DNA from: Vibrio metschnikovii CIP 69.14
GTDB lineage: Bacteria; Pseudomonadota; Gammaproteobacteria; Enterobacterales; Vibrionaceae
DNA length: 64,000 bases
Assembly: GCF_000176155.1 (NCBI RefSeq)
Contig: NZ_ACZO01000008.1
Span: forward strand, 1-64,000
Reading direction: 5' to 3'
Shown: positions 30,902 through 39,860 of the stretch, piece by piece
Layout: each line of letters opens with the position of its first letter
Numbering within the stretch: position 1 is the first letter of the stretch
The notes under the pieces: generated by a model
Told to the model about the DNA's origin: nothing
Seen by the model: only the letters and a program-made list of their open reading frames with translations
The model's database searches: none
Made by a program: the position numbers and the translations under genes

Positions 30902-32101
30902 ATGAGTGATATCAAAACCAAACCCTTCTTTTTAATGAGTAATACCATTCAGAACTATGCCTGGGGGAGTATTGATTCATTCTCACAACTTTTTGATATA
31001 GCTAACCCTCAGCAGCAACCGCAAGCTGAACTATGGATGGGAGCACATCCTAACGGTTGTTCACAAGTAGACTACCAAGGCCAAAAAATACGACTTAGCG
31101 ACTTAATTGCTAGCGATCCAGCACATTTTTTATCCGCTAACACCGCGCAAACCTTTGGTGAACTTCCCTATCTGTTTAAAATACTCGCCGCAGAACAAGC
31201 ACTCTCCATTCAAGTTCACCCGAGTAAATCAGAAGCTGAACAAGGATTTGCTAAAGAAAATGCGGCGCAAATACCACTCACCGCCGCTAACCGTAATTAC
31301 AAGGATCCCAATCATAAACCTGAATTGGTGTACGCACTGACCGATTATCAAGCGATGAACGGCTTTCGGCCGATAAACGAGATTGTTGAACATTTTCAAC
31401 GGTTAGCGATTGTCCCTTTGCAGCCTTTGCTTGAGCACCTACAACAACAGCAAACGGAAGTCGGATTAAAAAGCTTCTTTACCGAGCTGCTATCGTTTTC
31501 AGGTTCGGAAAAACAAGTGGCTATCGAACAACTCATCGCCTATGCGCATCGCCATCAGGAGCAGGCGCTTTTCCAGCTCATTCTCACCTTGGCAGAAACT
31601 TATCCTCACGATATTGGTTTATTTGCCCCATTAATACTGAATGTTCTCACCTTAAAACCTGGACAAGCGATGTATCTTGACGCTCGAACCCCTCATGCGT
31701 ACCTGAAAGGCACGGGATTAGAGATTATGGCTAACTCAGATAATGTATTGCGAGCCGGATTGACCCCTAAACATATCGATATTACAGAGTTAGCGAAATG
31801 CACACGATTTGCCGAAAAGCCAGCATCCACATTACTCCTAACCCCAAAAATTACCGATGATGCCTTACTTTTTCCGGTACCCGTCACCGACTTTAAATTT
31901 GCCATTTATCCGCAGCCAAAGCAGTGCCGAGTCAATGTATCAAGTGCGCAGATTCTGCTTGCGATTGACCATGACGCCACCTTAACCGCTGCTGATGGGC
32001 AAACTGTCACCATCCATAAAGGAGAATCGGTATTTATCCCTGCTCATACCGAGCACTACCAGTTAAGCTCTTTAGGCCGAGTAGCTAAAGCGTATAATTA
32101 A
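30902..32101 (+). CDS. manA: Mannose-6-phosphate isomerase, class I
   Basis: This zinc enzyme interconverts mannose 6-phosphate and fructose 6-phosphate. It is 399 residues (E. coli ManA: 391). Zinc ligands are visible in LSIQVHPSKSEAE (Gln, His), NHKPELVYAL (Glu) and DARTPHAYLKG (His). The phosphate-site motif GLEIMANSDNVLRAGLTPKH is intact. The ATG follows TCAGGAG at some distance, and a second ATG at codon 12 is a possible start. It lies downstream of a PTS EIIABC, supporting a mannose route. A second manA may exist elsewhere for cell-wall sugars. Confidence 0.93.
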   Translation: MSDIKTKPFFLMSNTIQNYAWGSIDSFSQLFDIANPQQQPQAELWMGAHPNGCSQVDYQGQKIRLSDLIASDPAHFLSANTAQTFGELPYLFKILAAEQALSIQVHPSKSEAEQGFAKENAAQIPLTAANRNYKDPNHKPELVYALTDYQAMNGFRPINEIVEHFQRLAIVPLQPLLEHLQQQQTEVGLKSFFTELLSFSGSEKQVAIEQLIAYAHRHQEQALFQLILTLAETYPHDIGLFAPLILNVLTLKPGQAMYLDARTPHAYLKGTGLEIMANSDNVLRAGLTPKHIDITELAKCTRFAEKPASTLLLTPKITDDALLFPVPVTDFKFAIYPQPKQCRVNVSSAQILLAIDHDATLTAADGQTVTIHKGESVFIPAHTEHYQLSSLGRVAKAYN

Positions 32102-32110
32102 AGCAAAAAA

Positions 32111-32142
32111 ATAACCAAGAGCCTGAAAAGACTCTTGGTTAT
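32111..32142 (-). terminator. Terminator hairpin between manA and cadA
   Basis: A perfect 11-bp stem ATAACCAAGAG/CTCTTGGTTAT with a 10-base loop. The T-rich tail is on the minus-strand side (TTTTTTGC), so it best terminates the cadBA transcript 72 bp past the cadA stop. It lies 10 bp after the manA stop and may act on that transcript too. Confidence 0.8.
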
Positions 32143-32213
32143 ATAAAAAGCCCCCCTTAGTGGCTAGTGACTGCATTCACCGTTAATAGCCAGCAAGGCA
32201 TAAAGCTAGCTCA

Positions 32214-34349
32214 CTAGGCTTTTAATACTTTCACCGTGTAAGTACCGTCTTTTTGACGATACAGACCATGAATATCGGTATCAAACCCGGGATAATGGGC
32301 ACCAATTTCACAGAGCATTTCCAAAAACTCTAAAACTGGACGAGAGTCTTCTGTCACCATCTCACCAGGCAGCACCAAAGGCACACCAGGAGGATAAGGC
32401 AGGATCATATTGGCGCTAATCCGACCGACCATCTCATTAAGCAAAATCTCTTCCGTTTGACCGCGTAACTCTTGTTGCCATGCCGCGTGAGGCGTCAATT
32501 TCATTTCTGGTAAAACATCAAACGCCTTGTACATCAATTCTGGTAGTGAGTATTTATGGATCAAATGATGAATGCCTTGAGCCAATTCTTGGATACGCAT
32601 TCCTTCATAAAAACTCGGGTCCTCTTGATACAATGCAGGCAAAATCGAGCGAATGGTTAAATTCAAATCATAACCACGTTTAAACTCAGTTAACGCACGT
32701 AACAGTTGCATCGCCTTCGATTTATCGATACCAATAGAAAATAAGAAGAGCAGGTTATACGGGCCCGTTTTCTCAACTACAATGCCGCGTTCATCAAGAA
32801 ACTTAGCCACTAAGGCCGCTGGAATCCCTGAGGCTTCAAGCTCACCTTGCTGGTTCATTCCCGGGGTTAACAACGTAATTTTAATGGGATCAAGGTACAT
32901 ATGATCATCATCAATACCTTTAAAACCATGCCAGTTATCGTTAGGGTCTAGCTTCCAACATTCTGTCGTATCAATGTTTTCTGGCTGCCATACATCGAAG
33001 AACCAGCTATCACTTTCACCTTTTAACCGTTTGATCTCTTTACGAAAACGTACCGCTCGATCAATAGAATCTTGCATCAACTTACGGCCTGTGTTGCCAC
33101 GCATCATCGCCGCTGCAGTTTCGGTTGACGCCACAATTCCGTATTGAGGTGAGGTCGAGGTGTGCATCATAAAGGCTTCATTAAATGACTCTTTATCAAA
33201 CTCACCTTTGATGTGAATCATCGAAGCCTGTGAAAATGCGGCCAGCAGCTTATGGGTTGACTGCGTTTCATAGAACACTTTACCCGGCATCGCCTGCCCA
33301 CTCATACCACACTTGCCGTCATAAATAGGGTTAAAGTTAGTGTAAGGCACCCAAGCACTGTCGAAGTGGATGTGTTTACAATCTAACGATTCTTTGATGA
33401 ATTGCGTGTTATAGAGCAAGCCATCATAAGTGGAGTTGGTAATAACAGCGTAGCTCGGCGCGCTTGCACCCGGAGTCTTCGCCACTTTTTCTGCGATCAC
33501 TTCGCGGCTAAATTCGCGTTGTGGAATACCGCCTAAAATACCGTAAGCATTACGGGTCGGACGGAAATAAATCGGCGTGACATCGGTCATCATCATCAAA
33601 TGGGTCAGAGACTTATGACAGTTACGATCCACCAACACCGTACTTCCTGCTGGTGCAGAATACATACCCACGATTTTGTTCGATGTTGACGTTCCGTTCG
33701 TCACTATGTATGAGCTATCGGCATTAAAGGTACGAGCGATATACTCTTCGGCTTCTTTATGTGGGCCAGAGTGATCCAATAGCGAGCCAAGTTCAGGCAT
33801 CGAAATAGAGACATCCGCCTTAAAGGTATTCGGGCCATAAAAATCGTAGAAAATGCTGCCCGCAGGGCTTTTTTGAAATGCCGTTCCGCCCATATGTCCC
33901 GGAGTACAGAAGGTATATTTCCCTTCTTCGACGTATTTAAACAGCGCTTTGGTAAACGGAGGCATAATGGCGTCTTTGTATTCTTGCGTCGCCTGATTAA
34001 TTTTGATCGCAATATCATCAGCCATGCCTAGTGCGTACTCAAAAAAGCTGACATTCAAACGCAAATCCGTCAGTGAAATATCCAAGGTGGATTGTTCGTT
34101 AGCAAAAGCGTGCACAGGCAGTTTTTCATTGACGTCGCTGATCCGCTCACAAAGCTCTAGAGAGTATTTATCCCAGTCAAATAGCACCCCACAAATTCGA
34201 GGATTCATCTCAATCAATTTGATCAGATCTTTATCATCAACCGGATAAACCACGTCATAACCAGCCTTTTCTAAAGCCGCATGCAGCTGACGAACTGGCT
34301 CTTCTTTAAAGAACACACCCATGTGGTTCAAAATAGCAAAAATATTCAT
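32214..34349 (-). CDS. cadA: Inducible lysine decarboxylase CadA
   Basis: CadA converts lysine to cadaverine and CO2, consuming a proton, and is the main acid-tolerance output of the Cad system. It is 711 residues (E. coli: 715) and cytoplasmic. The N-terminal wing domain spans 1-130. The PLP-binding core includes CTPGHMGGTAF near 148 and the PLP lysine Lys367 in STHKLLAAFSQ, the same position as in E. coli. C-terminal decarboxylase segments such as MILPYPPGVPLV follow. It lies 118 bp downstream of cadB. The usual cadB-cadA order indicates one operon under CadC. Confidence 0.97.
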   Translation of the reverse strand: MNIFAILNHMGVFFKEEPVRQLHAALEKAGYDVVYPVDDKDLIKLIEMNPRICGVLFDWDKYSLELCERISDVNEKLPVHAFANEQSTLDISLTDLRLNVSFFEYALGMADDIAIKINQATQEYKDAIMPPFTKALFKYVEEGKYTFCTPGHMGGTAFQKSPAGSIFYDFYGPNTFKADVSISMPELGSLLDHSGPHKEAEEYIARTFNADSSYIVTNGTSTSNKIVGMYSAPAGSTVLVDRNCHKSLTHLMMMTDVTPIYFRPTRNAYGILGGIPQREFSREVIAEKVAKTPGASAPSYAVITNSTYDGLLYNTQFIKESLDCKHIHFDSAWVPYTNFNPIYDGKCGMSGQAMPGKVFYETQSTHKLLAAFSQASMIHIKGEFDKESFNEAFMMHTSTSPQYGIVASTETAAAMMRGNTGRKLMQDSIDRAVRFRKEIKRLKGESDSWFFDVWQPENIDTTECWKLDPNDNWHGFKGIDDDHMYLDPIKITLLTPGMNQQGELEASGIPAALVAKFLDERGIVVEKTGPYNLLFLFSIGIDKSKAMQLLRALTEFKRGYDLNLTIRSILPALYQEDPSFYEGMRIQELAQGIHHLIHKYSLPELMYKAFDVLPEMKLTPHAAWQQELRGQTEEILLNEMVGRISANMILPYPPGVPLVLPGEMVTEDSRPVLEFLEMLCEIGAHYPGFDTDIHGLYRQKDGTYTVKVLKA

Positions 34350-34467
34350 TTGGACATCTCCAAGACGAAGAAAGGCGCTCCCTATCCATTGCGATAGTGA
34401 GGAGAAGAAGCACCAAGGGGTAAATGAACGCTAGCGGTGCATGTTAACCATGCCCTAGCGAGGGAAA

Positions 34468-35808
34468 TTAAGCCGCTGACACGGGCTGATCGTTTTTATG
34501 TAATTCCATGTACTGAGCCAGCCCTGCTTTTTTGCTGTAGAACATCAAAATCACTAATGACATGATAAAGGTGGCAGTTAACGTTGTTCCTTCCGCTCCG
34601 GCTAACGCCACCATACAAAATGCGCAAGCCACACCGGAGAACAACATCACAAAGCCATTGCGAGTCGTCATACCTTCAAAACGAATCAAGTTAATGCTGG
34701 AATAGAAATACGGCAGCATGGTGAGTAACACCGCATCGGTTGTGAGTTGACTAAAGATATCGGCAGCGTGAGCCGTTTGAGAACTAAAGGTCATTAATAC
34801 ACACATCAGAGCCGTCATCTTAATTGATGCGAGAATTAAGCCTTTCTTCGGCACACCATTGTTATCAGTATCACCGTAAATTTTCGGGAAGTTGCCATCA
34901 CTCGCGGCGCGTTTTCCCGCTTCGCCAACCAACATCATCCAAGAACCTAATGACGTAAAACAAGCTAATGCGGTAAACGCAGAAACAAATGGCGCAGACC
35001 AACTGCCGAAGAGTGCTGTCGTGGCAAGCGCAAAAGGAGCACCGGATGCAGCCACTTCAGCAGCGGGGAACATACCACTGATCATTTGTGTAGAGAGAAT
35101 ATAAATAACCCCTGCTAACGCCGTACCCAACATGGTCGCTAATGGCACAGTGCGTTTAGGATTATGGACCATACCCGATGACACCGCCGCCGATTCGACA
35201 CCGACAAAAGACCACAAACAAATCAGCACCGCACTAATAATGGCATGGTTATCGCTGCCAGCAGAGACGTTCCAGTTCTGTTGATAGGTTGCCATATCAA
35301 AGTGAGTCCAGCCCAGTAACGCCGTTCCTAATACGGGAACTAGAATTAATGCCAAACCAAAGGTACATAAACGGCTAACCCAGCTCCCGCCTAATAGATT
35401 CACTAAGGTAAATAACCATACTGCAGCAATGGTCGCTAGACCGGCAGGAACAGGGTTGTTCAAAACGGGGAAGAAAACGGAAAGATAAGAGACCCCAGTG
35501 ATGGCAATCGCTAAATTACCAATCCAGTTTGCATGGTAATAAAGCACCCCAGCTTGAAAACCAAACACCGGTGAGACTTCACCTGCATAGGCAATCGGAC
35601 CACCTTGTTGTGGGTTTTTGGTCGCTAAGCGAGCAAACACAAACGCCAAACTCAGCGCACCAATAATACAAATGATCCAACTGAATAAAGAAATAGAGCC
35701 AACCGTAGCAAGACTTGAGGGTAACAAGGCAATACCACTGCCCATCATGTTACCCGCTACTACCCCGGTACAGGCGATGACGCCAATTTTTTTGGTATTC
35801 GATGACAT
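34468..35808 (-). CDS. cadB: Cadaverine/lysine antiporter CadB
   Basis: This inner-membrane APC-family antiporter exports cadaverine in exchange for lysine. It is 446 residues (E. coli: 444). The first helix has ACTGVVAGNMMGSGIALLP. KNPQQGGPIAYAGE and ANWIGNLAI match E. coli CadB closely. It is the first gene of cadBA. About 600 bp lies upstream before pdxY, including the CadC-responsive promoter region and a heptamer array. Confidence 0.96.
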   Translation of the reverse strand: MSSNTKKIGVIACTGVVAGNMMGSGIALLPSSLATVGSISLFSWIICIIGALSLAFVFARLATKNPQQGGPIAYAGEVSPVFGFQAGVLYYHANWIGNLAIAITGVSYLSVFFPVLNNPVPAGLATIAAVWLFTLVNLLGGSWVSRLCTFGLALILVPVLGTALLGWTHFDMATYQQNWNVSAGSDNHAIISAVLICLWSFVGVESAAVSSGMVHNPKRTVPLATMLGTALAGVIYILSTQMISGMFPAAEVAASGAPFALATTALFGSWSAPFVSAFTALACFTSLGSWMMLVGEAGKRAASDGNFPKIYGDTDNNGVPKKGLILASIKMTALMCVLMTFSSQTAHAADIFSQLTTDAVLLTMLPYFYSSINLIRFEGMTTRNGFVMLFSGVACAFCMVALAGAEGTTLTATFIMSLVILMFYSKKAGLAQYMELHKNDQPVSAA

Positions 35809-36217
35809 AACGTCTCCCGATATTTTCTACGAGCGATGAGCTCAAACCATAATGAGCAAGAGTCGTGATTGGCGAATAAGCCACTGCAACGCCTTACTGA
35901 ATTTGGCTGCAGCTTACGCCGAAAAGTCGCAGAAAAAATAAGGATATCGTTATCAATAAAACAATGACTGAATCCGTATGTTTTTAGATAAAGACAAGAA
36001 AAATAAAAATAAAAATCTATATTTTTCAAATAGATAATCACAATAACAACCAAGCCTCACAAAAGGTAAAAAGATAAAGATCAGGATAAAGGTCTTGCGC
36101 TACTGAGATAAGTTGACGTGATCAAGCGATTGAAAGGACAAAAAGGAAAATCATGTTCACCAAAACAAAACCGAACCGCGTTTTTCTGATGAGCATGATT
36201 TAGCGAAGAGAGATTAA
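35809..36217. other. cadBA upstream region
   Basis: No gene is seen. The stretch just upstream of cadB is AT-rich and contains an inverted repeat ATCTAT/ATAGAT (36015-36020 and 36030-36035), about 210 bp before cadB. That is a plausible place for CadC binding, but I cannot match a CadC consensus. The heptamer array at 36218-36350 follows, then 58 bp to the pdxY stop. Confidence 0.45.
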
Positions 36218-36350
36218 GAGATAAGAGATAAGAGATAAGAGATAAGAGATAAGAGATAAGAGATAAGAGATAAGAGATAAGAGATAAGAGATAAAAGATA
36301 AAAGATAAAAGATAAAAGATAAAAGATAAAAGATAAAAGATAAAAGATAA
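36218..36350. repeat. Heptamer tandem array: 11 x GAGATAA then 8 x AAGATAA
   Basis: Nineteen perfect 7-bp units over 133 bp: eleven GAGATAA followed by eight AAGATAA, a one-base switch at the block border. It begins 58 bp past the pdxY stop on the minus strand, where it reads TTATCTT then TTATCTC. The array keeps open frames that encode a low-complexity Leu/Ser/Tyr peptide. I regard this as an artefact of the repeat. Confidence 0.97.
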
Positions 36351-36408
36351 GAACAAAGTAGAGAAAGGACAGCCGACGCCATCCCTAGGGTCTGTTGACC
36401 TTTCGCGA

Positions 36409-37296
36409 TTAAATCGACGGTTTATCTGCGTTCGCCAATAATGGCCTCGCCGTAAAATCAACCGCCGAAAGCTCGGCAAATGCCTCTTGAGCCGGAATAA
36501 TTTGCAGCTCCCATTCTCCACACTGCGCAGTGGCTTTTAAAACACGATAAACCGCATGATTACACAGCTCGAATGATTTCACAGGATCATGATTATTCAG
36601 ATAATGCCCAGTAAACAGCGATGTGATTAAATCACCCACACCAACGGGTTGACGGGCAAAGTCCAGCAACGGCCGAGTAACAATAAACAATCCATCCGCA
36701 CAGCCCATCAACATCGTAAATTCATCTTCTGATGCACTATGCAGATGTTTGACTAAGACAATTTTCGGTCCCATGGTCAAAGCGCGTTGACACGCCTTGA
36801 TCGCCGATGGCAAATCGCTAATTTCAATTCCAGTAAAATGGGTTAACTCAAACTGATTAGGTACAATAATATCCGCTTGTTTCATGATCCGCTCACAGAG
36901 CGCTTCCGTTACCTCAGGACTGACAACACAGCCCTTTAACGGATCACCCATGACGGGATCGCAGATATACAAGGCGTGAGGATTGGCCGCTTTCACACGC
37001 TCAACGGTCTCTAAAATTTCATCAGCCTGCGTGCCGCTTCCCATATAACCAGAAATGATCGCTTTCACGTCGCGCGGCACATCAATACTGATTAATCCAT
37101 TAATAAGCTCCGTGATGCTGCCCAATGGCATCACCTGTCCTGTCCAGCTCTGCGCGTATTGGGTGTGGTTGGAAAATTGAACCGTATGAATCGGCCAGAC
37201 AATATGCCCTAAGCGTTGCAAAGGAAACACCGCCGAACTGTTACCGGCGCAGCCATAGACCACATGAGATTGGATAGAAAGAATACCTTGCATCAT
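36409..37296 (-). CDS. pdxY: Pyridoxal kinase PdxY
   Basis: PdxY phosphorylates pyridoxal to PLP in the B6 salvage route. It is 295 residues (E. coli: 287). Ribokinase-fold signatures include GILSIQSHVVYGCAGNSSA at the N-terminus, the CDPVMGDP loop near 112 and the anion hole/catalytic GVGDLITSLFTGHYL. Its closest match by eye is E. coli PdxY, including TVQFSNHTQYAQSWTG. It sits between cadC and cadB on the same strand. Because CadA is a PLP enzyme made in large amounts, a PLP kinase here is functionally sensible. Confidence 0.93.
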   Translation of the reverse strand: MMQGILSIQSHVVYGCAGNSSAVFPLQRLGHIVWPIHTVQFSNHTQYAQSWTGQVMPLGSITELINGLISIDVPRDVKAIISGYMGSGTQADEILETVERVKAANPHALYICDPVMGDPLKGCVVSPEVTEALCERIMKQADIIVPNQFELTHFTGIEISDLPSAIKACQRALTMGPKIVLVKHLHSASEDEFTMLMGCADGLFIVTRPLLDFARQPVGVGDLITSLFTGHYLNNHDPVKSFELCNHAVYRVLKATAQCGEWELQIIPAQEAFAELSAVDFTARPLLANADKPSI

Positions 37297-37413
37297 CGCC
37301 TCAAAAAGAGCACATCGCTCCTAATATAAATACATCAACATCACAATATACGTACTGACAACAGTGGCGATAAAGTCATTATTCATTGTGTTACTTAAAT
37401 CTATGCCTTGCGT

Positions 37414-38982
37414 TTATAGCACCGTCGTCACCGAAGGATGCACCGCACGATAAAGCGCATAATCTATCGATTTAAGGTTGCTATAAAAAGCTAAATTTTC
37501 ACATAACAGGTACGTTTCGAGCGAAATATCCATATAAAATGCTTCACTGTAAGCTTCACTGGCACGCTCGGTATCGCCTTGTAATTCAGCGAGCTTACCC
37601 AATAACACATTACCCAACACCGACTCACGAACACTGAGCGCTTGTTGCAAATACGCATCGGCCTGCTGTGGATTGTCGCGGATAATTTCATGTAATGCTA
37701 AAGCTTCAAAAATACGTGGTTGCGGCAAAGGGTGGCCCTGATCGACAGCAAGTAGTAACTGTTGGGTTAATTGATTAGCACGGTCAACACTCAGTGATTG
37801 TCTAGGGTCGAGGGCCGTTTGTACGTAATAGGCAACCAATAATTCCGCTTGTAAATAGTGATTGATTGGTTCCATTTGCAACGCCTCTTCCAGTAGTCGG
37901 ATTCCCTCTTTAAAAGACGAAGGTTGAGAAACGTTGAAATAATGATGCGCACGAACAAGCTTCAGCAATACTTGCTGGTTCTCAGGCATCGCCGCCATCA
38001 ATAACGATGCTTTATTCTCTGCATCGGGTACAGCCAAAGCCTGCATTAATTCCGATGAGGCTTTCTCTATCACCTGCTTGATTTGCGGTAAAATCAATGG
38101 ATATTGACGACTAAAAAGCGTAGTCCCTGACGCATTATTTCGATACTCCACATCCAGATAAGTATGCCCAGCCTGATCCTGAATCTTCACCGTTACGGTC
38201 TTACCCGGTAAAACGCCCGCCACAAAACGAGCCTTACTCAGTCGCACTCGATAATGACTCGCCTGCGCAATATCAGCCGCGAGTTTTTGAACTAAACCAT
38301 CCGATAACTCGATATGGTCTTGATCCTGAATCAACGTCTCTTGGAAAGTAAACTCAATTAAGTGAGTATCTATTGCTTGAGTGATGTTGGTTTCGGATTG
38401 GTAGTAAATAAATACCCCAAAAGAAATAATTAAGGCGCTGATCCAAAGTACATCAAAGGCCATTGATTTCCAGCGACGAATCTCAATCTTATCTCGCCGA
38501 GTGGCGGGCTTGCGGCTGTTTAATGCTCGAGTTAATGGCCCTGCAGGAAAGATCATATCCGTAGATGCCGTGTCCATCTCTTGATGCTGATGCGGTTCGA
38601 CATGACGCTCTAAGTCATCATCCACAAGGGTATGATTGGCGTCAACACTCGGCTCTGGGGCTATCTCAGTGACGCAGGCAACCAGTTTATAACCACGTTT
38701 GGGAACCGTGATCAAATAGTGAATACTTTCTTCACGACCATCACGCAATAGTTTTCTTAACTCAAAAATCGATTGCGTGACCACCTGATCGGTCACAATT
38801 GCACCGCCCCAGACATGCTCTATTAACTGTTCACGACAAAAAACTTCTCCTGGATTTTTTGCAAGAAAATACAGAAGGTTAATTAATCTTGGCTCGACCG
38901 AAACTTCCCTATCTTGGCGATACAATTTATTTTCATCAACGTTTAATATCCAATCGTTGATTTGAAAATGCATTCCAACCAT
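37414..38982 (-). CDS. cadC: Membrane-bound transcriptional activator CadC
   Basis: This ToxR-like one-component sensor activates cadBA at low pH with lysine. I chose the ATG giving MVGMHFQINDW (522 residues). An ATG three codons later is also possible, and the frame reaches 20 codons further upstream. The N-terminal winged helix has EPRLINLLYFLAKNPGEVF, VVTQSIFELRKLLRDG and TVPKRGYKLVA. A single membrane helix follows a Pro/Arg-rich linker at about residues 175-194, and then a periplasmic domain with TPR-like helices. The periplasmic part contains only one Cys (LLCEN). It therefore lacks the Cys208-Cys272 disulfide that tunes E. coli CadC. Confidence 0.93.
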   Translation of the reverse strand: MVGMHFQINDWILNVDENKLYRQDREVSVEPRLINLLYFLAKNPGEVFCREQLIEHVWGGAIVTDQVVTQSIFELRKLLRDGREESIHYLITVPKRGYKLVACVTEIAPEPSVDANHTLVDDDLERHVEPHQHQEMDTASTDMIFPAGPLTRALNSRKPATRRDKIEIRRWKSMAFDVLWISALIISFGVFIYYQSETNITQAIDTHLIEFTFQETLIQDQDHIELSDGLVQKLAADIAQASHYRVRLSKARFVAGVLPGKTVTVKIQDQAGHTYLDVEYRNNASGTTLFSRQYPLILPQIKQVIEKASSELMQALAVPDAENKASLLMAAMPENQQVLLKLVRAHHYFNVSQPSSFKEGIRLLEEALQMEPINHYLQAELLVAYYVQTALDPRQSLSVDRANQLTQQLLLAVDQGHPLPQPRIFEALALHEIIRDNPQQADAYLQQALSVRESVLGNVLLGKLAELQGDTERASEAYSEAFYMDISLETYLLCENLAFYSNLKSIDYALYRAVHPSVTTVL

Positions 38983-39083
38983 GTGTGTACCATGAAGTAT
39001 CAGTATCCCCTTCCAACTTGACGTTGCTGAGCTGTTGACCACGGCAGCACAACGACGACATCAAGTCATGGAGGGATAGGCAA

Positions 39084-39113
39084 TGATTAAGTGATATTTA
39101 TATCACTTAATCA
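39084..39113. promoter_or_regulatory. 30-bp near-perfect palindrome upstream of cadC
   Basis: Arms of 13 bp (TGATTAAGTGATA / TATCACTTAATCA) around a 4-base TTTA centre, lying between the zntR stop and the cadC start. No T-tract follows on the minus strand, so an operator or attenuating hairpin for cadC seems likelier than a terminator for zntR. Confidence 0.6.
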
Positions 39114-39189
39114 AGAAGGGCTGGATTATATAAAGATTTAGATCAACCGACTAATTATCCGGCAAACTAAAAATGCAAACTAAGGTTGA

Positions 39190-39588
39190 TTATTCCAACG
39201 CCGCTAAAATGGAACAGTGACTGGCATCATCATCGGTGTCACCACAGCAGGCGTCATTGATCTTTTTTAATGCGATGCGAATACGCGTTAACTCAGCAAT
39301 TTTCTCATCAATTAACGTCAGTTTCGCGCTGGTGATCGATTTCACTTCAGCACAGCTGTGTTCGGTCGCTTCAAGCTTAATTTCCAGTAATTCTTTAATT
39401 TCGTCCAAACTCAAGCCCAGTGCTTTGGCTTTTAAAATAAAGCTTACTTGGCGCTGATTAGCCTCACTGTACAAGCGATAACCCGATTCGCTACGCCCCG
39501 CAGGTTTGATTAAACCGTTTTTCTCATAAAAACGTAGGGTATCGCTCGATACGCCACAACGCTTAGCTAACTCGCCGATCTGAAACAT
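39190..39588 (-). CDS. zntR: Zn(II)-responsive MerR-family regulator ZntR
   Basis: ZntR activates zinc/cadmium efflux (zntA) by twisting the elongated promoter. It is 132 residues (E. coli: 141). The N-terminal MerR helix-turn-helix reads IGELAKRCGVSSDTLRFYEK. The dimerisation helix follows. The metal site matches ZntR rather than CueR: a Cys in EHSCAEVKS, then ACCG, then a His and Cys in ASHCSILAALE, corresponding to ZntR Cys79, Cys114, Cys115, His119 and Cys124. The target zntA is not in the window. It is divergent from purHD and upstream of cadC. Confidence 0.9.
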   Translation of the reverse strand: MFQIGELAKRCGVSSDTLRFYEKNGLIKPAGRSESGYRLYSEANQRQVSFILKAKALGLSLDEIKELLEIKLEATEHSCAEVKSITSAKLTLIDEKIAELTRIRIALKKINDACCGDTDDDASHCSILAALE

Positions 39589-39657
39589 TGATTTTCCTCC
39601 GTAAAGCCAATGGAGTTTTTACTTGAAAAAATGACTTTTAACGATTATTTTCCTCAC

Positions 39658-39701
39658 GCCAAACGATTGCGCAAGACCTTTAACCAGAATTTGGCTAGAA
39701 T
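39658..39701 (+). promoter_or_regulatory. Candidate PurR operator and purHD promoter
   Basis: GCCAAACGATTGCG (39658-39671) matches the PurR core CGCAAACGTTTGCG at 11 of 14 positions. It lies just before a possible -35 (AAGACC, 39673-39678), a 17-bp spacer and a -10 TAGAAT (39696-39701). PurR control of purHD through an operator at the promoter is known in E. coli. The remaining leader (39702-39860) contains an open frame I reject as coding. Confidence 0.55.
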
Positions 39702-39860
39702 ATGCGCCATCTTCACACAAGAACAACGCTCATCATCGGCGCATTACATTACCGTGCTTGGGATGAGAAGACGCTTTGTGGTAAAACATTTTGATTATAC
39801 CCAAGTCATCCGTGATTGCTTGGGCCAAATACACTCCATCAATGAAAGGAAAGTGGAAGC

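Noticed and set aside
36218..36350. CRISPR array
   Set aside because: The units are 7 bp in direct tandem without spacers, and no cas genes are present.
36081..36521. Open frames running through the GAGATAA/AAGATAA array, encoding Leu/Ser/Tyr/Phe repeats
   Set aside because: The frames stay open only because the 7-bp unit lacks stop codons in that reading. One overlaps pdxY. There is no start-site evidence.
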